Below, one piece after another: positions 5,393 to 10,216 of a DNA stretch of 10,216 nt. Numbering within the stretch: the first letter of the stretch is position 1; the number at the start of each line of letters is the position of its first letter. A model generated the notes under the pieces. It did no database searches and was not told where the DNA came from. It was given only the letters and a program-made list of their open reading frames with translations. The stretch comes from Candidatus Margulisiibacteriota bacterium. Its GTDB lineage: Bacteria > Margulisbacteria > WOR-1 > O2-12-FULL-45-9. The stretch spans positions 1 to 10,216 of the forward strand of contig JASEHX010000041.1 in the NCBI GenBank assembly GCA_030018645.1. Reading direction: 5' to 3'. Both the position numbers and the translations under genes were made by a program.

Positions 5393-5699
5393 GATAAAAT
5401 TCGACGACAAAGGATTGGTCCCGGTGATTGCCCAGGATTATAAGGACGGGACGGTATTGATGCTGGCGTATATGAACAAAGAATCGCTCCAAAAGACCTT
5501 AGAAACCAAAGAAATGGTTTACTGGAGCCGCTCGCGGAAGGTTTTATGGCATAAAGGTGATACTTCCGGCCATACACAAAAGGTAAAAGAGCTGTATTAC
5601 GATTGCGATGCGGATGCGATCCTGGCCAAAATCGAACAAGTCGGCGACATTGCCTGCCATACCGACCAGCGGAGCTGTTTTTTTAATAAACTGCTATGA
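5379..5699 (+). CDS. hisI: Phosphoribosyl-AMP cyclohydrolase
   Basis: This enzyme hydrolyses phosphoribosyl-AMP to open the purine ring in histidine biosynthesis. The protein is 106 residues, a stand-alone cyclohydrolase without the HisE pyrophosphohydrolase domain. Diagnostic motifs are WHKGDTSGH (57-65), DCDADA (75-80, aspartates for magnesium and C76 for zinc) and ACHTDQRSC (92-100, with C93 and C100 as the other zinc ligands). AAGGAGGT at 5366-5373 lies 5 nt before ATG 5379; the in-frame TTG at 5373 overlaps this site and is not used. The start lies inside dnaE (14-nt overlap), so the genes are probably co-transcribed and coupled. No other his gene is in the window. The stop overlaps the maf start as ATGA. 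Confidence 0.96.
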   Translation: METDKIKFDDKGLVPVIAQDYKDGTVLMLAYMNKESLQKTLETKEMVYWSRSRKVLWHKGDTSGHTQKVKELYYDCDADAILAKIEQVGDIACHTDQRSCFFNKLL

Positions 5700-6268
5700 A
5701 ATTTATCCTGGCTTCCGCCTCTCCTCGCCGCAAAGAATTGCTGCGAAAAATCCTCAAAAGGTTTTCCGTTATTCCCAGCACGGTTGATGAATCTTCTCTT
5801 CGTGCTAAGACCCCGGAAGCTTTTGCGGTAAAAGCGGCTTTGGCCAAAGCTCTGGAAGTTGCAAAACGGCATAACAATGCCATTGTAATCGGGGCGGATA
5901 CGATTGTGGTTCTGAAAAATAAGATCCTTGGCAAACCCAAAGATAAAAAGCATGCGATTGCAATGCTAAAAAGCTTATCCGGGACCACCCATCGGGTCAT
6001 TACCGGATTAGCTGTGGTTAATGGGATAAGCGGCAAGACCAAAACTGGCTATGCAGTTACCAAAGTTAGAATGAAACGGATTAATGAGGAAGACATTTTG
6101 GCGTATGTTAAATCCGGCCGGCCGCTGGACAAGGCCGGCGGCTATGGTATCCAGGAAATCGAAGACCCTTTCATCGAAAAGATCATAGGTGATTATGATA
6201 ATGTCGTTGGCCTGCCGGTGAAAAAATTAGAGAAAATGCTTTCAGAGGCATTGATTTGTAGAAAGTAA
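5696..6268 (+). CDS. maf: Maf-family nucleoside triphosphate pyrophosphatase
   Basis: Maf proteins hydrolyse non-canonical or modified nucleoside triphosphates to the monophosphate and pyrophosphate, and some act on dTTP and UTP; they are linked to house-cleaning and septum control. The 190 residues are full length. Motifs are ASASPRR (6-12), VDESS (30-34), GADTIV (66-71), DKAGGYGIQ (145-153) and GDYDNVVGLP (165-174). These fit the YhdE-type dTTP/UTP branch better than the YceF type, with moderate certainty. The start codon overlaps the hisI stop (ATGA) and no Shine-Dalgarno site is visible, so translation probably depends on ribosomes finishing hisI. No clear terminator follows before the next promoter. 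Confidence 0.95.
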   Translation: MKFILASASPRRKELLRKILKRFSVIPSTVDESSLRAKTPEAFAVKAALAKALEVAKRHNNAIVIGADTIVVLKNKILGKPKDKKHAIAMLKSLSGTTHRVITGLAVVNGISGKTKTGYAVTKVRMKRINEEDILAYVKSGRPLDKAGGYGIQEIEDPFIEKIIGDYDNVVGLPVKKLEKMLSEALICRK

Positions 6269-6282
6269 ATTTATCCGTCTGC

Positions 6283-6312
6283 TTGACAAGTGCTATTTCA
6301 ATAGGTTAATAT
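6283..6312 (+). promoter_or_regulatory. Promoter of the AbiE-like toxin-antitoxin operon
   Basis: A perfect TTGACA (6283-6288) is followed after 18 bp by TAATAT (6307-6312), a 4/6 match in an AT-rich stretch. Transcription should start near 6319, leaving only about 7 bases before ATG 6326 and no Shine-Dalgarno site. By analogy with AbiEi repressors, autoregulation may act here, but no clear inverted repeat operator is visible. Confidence 0.5.
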
Positions 6313-6325
6313 AAAGTATAACCAA

Positions 6326-6925
6326 ATGAAATTTAATGATTTATATAAAAAACTCAACCAGCACCGGCTATATATCTTCAACATAGCGGACGCGCAAAAG
6401 CTGTTCCCACGGGAAAAATATGCGTCTTTAAAAGTCCTTCTATGCTGGTGGAAAAAAAAGAAATGGGTTAAATCGCTAAAGCGAGGGCTGTACCAGTTAA
6501 CCTATCCCGAAGAAAAAAACTTGCCCGATTTATACATTGCGAACCGGTTGTACGAGCCGTCCTATATTTCGCTGGAAACGGCCCTTTCCATGTATAGCCT
6601 TATTCCTGAAGTGGCTTTTGGAGTAACTTCGCTTACCACAAAACCAACCAGAAGGTTTAATTCCTTTGTCTACCATACCATCCGACCGGTTGCATTTACC
6701 GGTTACCGCCTTATCAAACAAAATGGGTTTGAAGTGAGAATCGCGGAGTCAGAAAAGGCGCTGGTAGATTATTTATATTTCAAACGGCGGAAAAAAGAAG
6801 CCGTGTCAGGAAGATTTGAGAAAGAAGCTGTCAGTAAATTAAACAAGAAAAAAATTGCTAAATATGCAGCTCTCTATTCATTGGATATCAAGAAAGCCAT
6901 GGAGGGGATTTATGCTGAATTATGA
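6326..6925 (+). CDS. AbiEi-like antitoxin / transcriptional regulator
   Basis: This 199-residue protein resembles the AbiEi antitoxin family. The N-terminal part (about 1-60) is basic and helical and ends KRGLYQLT, typical of the winged-helix DNA-binding domain. The C-terminal part has YISLETALSMYSLIPE (80-95), a family hallmark, and SEKALVDYLYF. In known AbiE pairs the antitoxin represses its own operon and counteracts the partner nucleotidyltransferase, without forming a stable complex in the studied cases. It is immediately followed by such a partner with a 14-nt overlap. The gene starts nearly leaderless from its own promoter. Whether this pair works in phage defence, plasmid or island maintenance, or growth control cannot be told from sequence. 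Confidence 0.85.
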   Translation: MKFNDLYKKLNQHRLYIFNIADAQKLFPREKYASLKVLLCWWKKKKWVKSLKRGLYQLTYPEEKNLPDLYIANRLYEPSYISLETALSMYSLIPEVAFGVTSLTTKPTRRFNSFVYHTIRPVAFTGYRLIKQNGFEVRIAESEKALVDYLYFKRRKKEAVSGRFEKEAVSKLNKKKIAKYAALYSLDIKKAMEGIYAEL

Positions 6926-7694
6926 GGCTTTGATGGAATACGCGCGAGCCAACGGCATGCCGATTGGCAAAACTCGCGGAGTTATCCGTGAATATGTGCA
7001 GACGCTGATCCTTAAATATCTATACCGCCATGCTTTAAGCCGTAAAATATATTTTTTGGGCGGGACATATCTTCGGCTTATCCATCATTTTAAAAGATTT
7101 TCGGAAGACTTGGATTTTAATGGAGAAAAAATTGCCCGATCACAATTTGAAGTACTGCTTGAGCATATTAAAATTGAGCTTGCCAGGGAAAACCTGCCTT
7201 GCCAGCTAAAATTTGAGTATCGAGGGAACTTATCTTCTGGAAAAATCATTTTTTCGAAGGAAGTCTTGGCGACCTATCAGTTGGCGGACAGCCGGGGAGA
7301 ATTGATGATAAAAGTTGAAATTCACCAGCCAAAGTGGAAAATGAAAACCGAAGAAGCGGTCATTAATAATTTTGGCGAACTGTTCCCGGTTTTGACCATG
7401 ACGCCGGGTTATATTTTTTGCGAAAAAATGCTGGCTTTAAGCACGCACCGGAGGGGTCGGCATATTTATGACGCCATCATGATGCTTTCCAAAGATTTCC
7501 CAATGGATGAATATGTCCTTAAGGAAAATAAAGTTGCTCTGCCAGCAAAGGAATACCTTAAATCTTTAATAAATCCTATTGATGATGCCGAATTGATAAA
7601 ATTAGCCAATTCTTTAAGGCCGTTTTTATTTGACGAAAACGACGCGCAATATGTTGAAAAAGCAAAATTTTATTTAGATAAGCTGATCAAATGA
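6912..7694 (+). CDS. AbiEii-like nucleotidyltransferase toxin
   Basis: This 260-residue protein belongs to the nucleotidyltransferase superfamily of AbiEii/MenT-type toxins. Visible motifs are GGTYLRL (50-56) and SEDLDF (64-69, aspartates D66 and D68), the pair of metal-binding carboxylates; KVEIHQP (134-140) with a likely third acidic residue E136; and EKMLALSTHRRGRHIYDAI (171-189), typical of the C-terminal half. Characterised MenT relatives add nucleotides to tRNA acceptor ends and block translation. All key residues appear intact, so the toxin is probably active. ATG 6912 has GGAGGGG at 6901-6907, 4 nt upstream; the frame is open further upstream, but inside the antitoxin gene and without family similarity. 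The stop overlaps the uvrA start as ATGA. Confidence 0.87.
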   Translation: MLNYEALMEYARANGMPIGKTRGVIREYVQTLILKYLYRHALSRKIYFLGGTYLRLIHHFKRFSEDLDFNGEKIARSQFEVLLEHIKIELARENLPCQLKFEYRGNLSSGKIIFSKEVLATYQLADSRGELMIKVEIHQPKWKMKTEEAVINNFGELFPVLTMTPGYIFCEKMLALSTHRRGRHIYDAIMMLSKDFPMDEYVLKENKVALPAKEYLKSLINPIDDAELIKLANSLRPFLFDENDAQYVEKAKFYLDKLIK

Positions 7695-10216
7695 CCTCTG
7701 ACAAAATCATCATCAAAGGCGCCCGCGAGCATAATCTTAAAGATATCAACCTGGAACTGCCGCGCAATAAGTTTATCGTTTTTACCGGGTTATCAGGTTC
7801 TGGCAAATCCTCATTAGCTTTTGACACTATTTATGCCGAAGGTCAGCGCCGCTACGTTGAATCTCTTTCAGCCTATGCCCGGCAATTCCTGGAGCAAATG
7901 CAAAAGCCGGATGTGGATTCAATCGATGGCTTATCACCAGCTATTTCGATTGACCAAAAATCCCCTCCCAGAAATCCCCGTTCAACGGTTGGAACTGTTA
8001 CCGAAATTTATGATTATATGCGTCTTCTCTTTGCCAATATCGGCATCCCGCATTGTCCCAAGTGCGGCCGAAAAATTGAACGCCAAACTGTCCAGCAAAT
8101 TGTTGACCAGATTATGGAAATCCCCGAAGGCACAAAAATCTTCTTACTGGCCCCGGTAATCCGCGGCCGCAAGGGCGAATATAGAGCCCTTTTCCAAGAT
8201 ATCCAAAAAGATGGTTTTATTCGGATGCGAGTAAACAATAAAGTCTATGAAATTAGCGAAGTTCCTACGCTAAATAAACAGCAAAAACAGAACATTGAAA
8301 TTGTAGTTGACCGCCTGGCGATAAAAGAGAACAGCCGTAAACGTTTAGCTGAATCAGTGGAGATAGCTTTGCGGTTTGGCAATGGAATTGTTGAGGTTTT
8401 GCCCGATAAAGCTGGAAGCAAGCCCAGAATATTCAGCGAAAAATTTGCCTGTCCGCACTGCAATATTTCTCTGGATGAAATTACTCCTCGGATTTTTTCT
8501 TTTAACGGCCCTTACGGCGCCTGCCCTAAATGCAGCGGGCTGGGGGATAAACTAGAATTCGATCCCGATTTAATCCTGCCCGACAAGAGCATCGTTCTTC
8601 CCGCGGGTTTGATGGAACAGACGATTACCGACATGCGCCGGCGCCTTTTGACCACCAAATCCGAAAACGTCCGCTATCATTTATACCGCTATATGAGCCC
8701 TATTCCTTGCGAGGCCTGCGGCGGAAAACGACTGCGCCCGGAAAGCTTGGCAGTGAAAATAGGCGGGCAATCTATTGCTGATGTAAGCTCTTTGCCGGTA
8801 AAAAAGGTATCTGCTTTCTTGGATGATCTTGCATTGACCGAGCGCGAGCAATTAATTGCCAAGCAAATCATCAAGGAGATCAAAGCGCGGCTTAAATTTT
8901 TAGTCGATGTGGGTTTGGATTATGTTGCTCTGGATCGCCAGTCGTCTACTTTGTCCGGCGGGGAAGCCCAGCGGACGCGTTTAGCCACCCAGGTTGGGTC
9001 AGGCTTGGTAGGGGTGTTATACATATTAGATGAACCGTCCATTGGTTTGCACCAAAGGGATAACCAGCGGCTGATTGGGACGCTAACGCGCCTGCGCGAT
9101 TTGGGCAATACCATCATTGTAGTAGAGCATGACGAAGAAACTATGCGGGCGGCGGACCATTTGGTTGATATTGGCCCCGGTCCCGGGATGCATGGGGGAA
9201 AAATTGTGGCCAGCGGATCGGTAGCGGCAATTACCAAAGAGGAAAAATCAATTACCGGCGAATATTTGTCCGGCAAAAAATCAATTGCTGTCCCGAAGGA
9301 AAGAAAAAAAGGCAGCGGTAAATATTTATCCATCAAAAAGGCCTCTTTTCATAACTTAAAAAACATCAATGTTGCTTTTCCGTTGGGAGTATTTACGGCA
9401 GTAACGGGGGTTTCGGGCTCCGGCAAAAGTTCGTTAATCAACGATATTTTATACAAGGCCTTGGCCAAGAAATTCTACCGCTCGCTGGAAAAAGCCGGCT
9501 CTTATGACCGGATCGAAGGGATCGAAAATATTGATAAGGTGGTCATAATTAACCAAACGCCCATTGGCCGCACACCGCGTTCCAACCCAGCTACTTATAC
9601 CGGGGTATTTGACCATATTCGCAATCTTTTCACTCTGACCCAGGAAGCCAGGGTGCGCGGCTATCAGGCCGGGCGCTTTTCTTTTAATGTTAAGGGTGGC
9701 CGTTGTGAGGCCTGCCGCGGCGACGGGCTGGTAAAAATTGAAATGCACTTTTTGCCCGATGTGTATGTGCCGTGTGATGTTTGTAAAGGCAAACGTTACA
9801 ATCGAGAAACACTTGAAGTACACTATCGCGGCAAGAATATTTTTGATGTCCTGAATATGACGGTGGAAGAGGCCTCCGCTTTATTTGAAAATATCCCGCC
9901 GATCAAAAGAAAATTAGGCACACTGCTGGATGTTGGGTTGAGTTACATCAAATTAGGGCAGGCGGCAACGACTCTGTCGGGCGGGGAAGCGCAGAGGGTC
10001 AAGCTCGCTACCGAACTAGCCACCCGATCGACCGGGAGGACGCTATATTTGCTGGATGAGCCGACCACCGGCCTGCATTTTGACGATATTAAAAAGCTTT
10101 TGCAGGTATTGCATCGTTTAGTTGATGCGGGGAATTCGCTGATTATTATTGAACATAACCTAGATGTTATCAAGACGGCCGATTACATTATTGATTTGGG
10201 GCCGGAGGGGGGAGAG
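7691..10216 (+). CDS. uvrA: Excinuclease ABC subunit A (3' end outside window)
   Basis: UvrA is the damage-sensing ATPase of nucleotide excision repair and loads UvrB. The first 842 residues are present, with no stop by the edge. Walker A sites lie at GLSGSGKS (33-40) and GVSGSGKS (573-580); signature LSGGEAQR at 421-428 and 762-769; Walker B aspartates at D447 and D789. The UvrB-binding domain (about 131-245) is intact. Zinc cysteines are C254/C257/C278/C281 and C672/C675/C695/C698; a CEAC pair is at C340/C343. C281 to C340 is only 59 residues, against about 126 in E. coli as I recall it, so most of the insertion domain is missing. The estimated full length is 870-880 residues. The start overlaps the toxin stop (ATGA), with no visible Shine-Dalgarno site. 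Confidence 0.97.
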   Translation, partial: MTSDKIIIKGAREHNLKDINLELPRNKFIVFTGLSGSGKSSLAFDTIYAEGQRRYVESLSAYARQFLEQMQKPDVDSIDGLSPAISIDQKSPPRNPRSTVGTVTEIYDYMRLLFANIGIPHCPKCGRKIERQTVQQIVDQIMEIPEGTKIFLLAPVIRGRKGEYRALFQDIQKDGFIRMRVNNKVYEISEVPTLNKQQKQNIEIVVDRLAIKENSRKRLAESVEIALRFGNGIVEVLPDKAGSKPRIFSEKFACPHCNISLDEITPRIFSFNGPYGACPKCSGLGDKLEFDPDLILPDKSIVLPAGLMEQTITDMRRRLLTTKSENVRYHLYRYMSPIPCEACGGKRLRPESLAVKIGGQSIADVSSLPVKKVSAFLDDLALTEREQLIAKQIIKEIKARLKFLVDVGLDYVALDRQSSTLSGGEAQRTRLATQVGSGLVGVLYILDEPSIGLHQRDNQRLIGTLTRLRDLGNTIIVVEHDEETMRAADHLVDIGPGPGMHGGKIVASGSVAAITKEEKSITGEYLSGKKSIAVPKERKKGSGKYLSIKKASFHNLKNINVAFPLGVFTAVTGVSGSGKSSLINDILYKALAKKFYRSLEKAGSYDRIEGIENIDKVVIINQTPIGRTPRSNPATYTGVFDHIRNLFTLTQEARVRGYQAGRFSFNVKGGRCEACRGDGLVKIEMHFLPDVYVPCDVCKGKRYNRETLEVHYRGKNIFDVLNMTVEEASALFENIPPIKRKLGTLLDVGLSYIKLGQAATTLSGGEAQRVKLATELATRSTGRTLYLLDEPTTGLHFDDIKKLLQVLHRLVDAGNSLIIIEHNLDVIKTADYIIDLGPEGGE

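Noticed and set aside
6855..6911. Upstream extension of the AbiEii-like toxin
   Set aside because: It lies inside the antitoxin gene in another frame; ATG 6912 has a good ribosome-binding site and the family-like sequence begins there.

Overview
The window looks like a chromosomal segment of an uncultivated bacterium with a compact, overlapping gene layout. Weak lineage hints are a DUF5679-type mini zinc ribbon, near-leaderless genes, heptanucleotide repeats inside coding sequence, and a GC-rich CCCTCACCCC-type repeat that can sit in frame in proteins. These fit candidate phyla such as Margulisbacteria/WOR-1 (relatives of Cyanobacteria) or Omnitrophota, but nothing here fixes the phylum. A hisI gene suggests at least part of a histidine pathway, so a strongly reduced symbiont is less likely.

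Layout. Positions 1-168 look like one end of an insertion sequence, with paired direct repeats, a 10-bp inverted repeat, and a terminal TTGACA that forms a possible outward hybrid promoter with flanking DNA. Positions 194-702 hold very small membrane-protein genes in an apparently duplicated, diverged cassette. A minus-strand gene (767-1621) encodes an unknown coiled-coil protein that carries a 160-bp MITE-like element in frame. Positions 1622-1708 are a compact divergent promoter region whose two -35 boxes overlap; its plus-strand partner is the zinc ribbon gene (1709-1849).

From 1895 to the right edge everything runs on the plus strand in two blocks. The first is dnaE (replicative polymerase alpha subunit), hisI (phosphoribosyl-AMP cyclohydrolase) and maf (nucleotide pyrophosphatase), joined by overlapping stops and starts. 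The second starts from its own promoter at about 6283. It holds an AbiEi-like antitoxin, an AbiEii-like nucleotidyltransferase toxin and uvrA, again with overlapping ends; uvrA runs off the window.

The main points for a second look are the duplicated mini membrane-protein cassette driven from an IS end, the in-frame mobile repeats in two proteins, the near-leaderless promoter architecture, a UvrA with a strongly shortened insertion domain, and the translational coupling of uvrA to a toxin-antitoxin pair. I found no convincing large novel defence or biosynthetic system.
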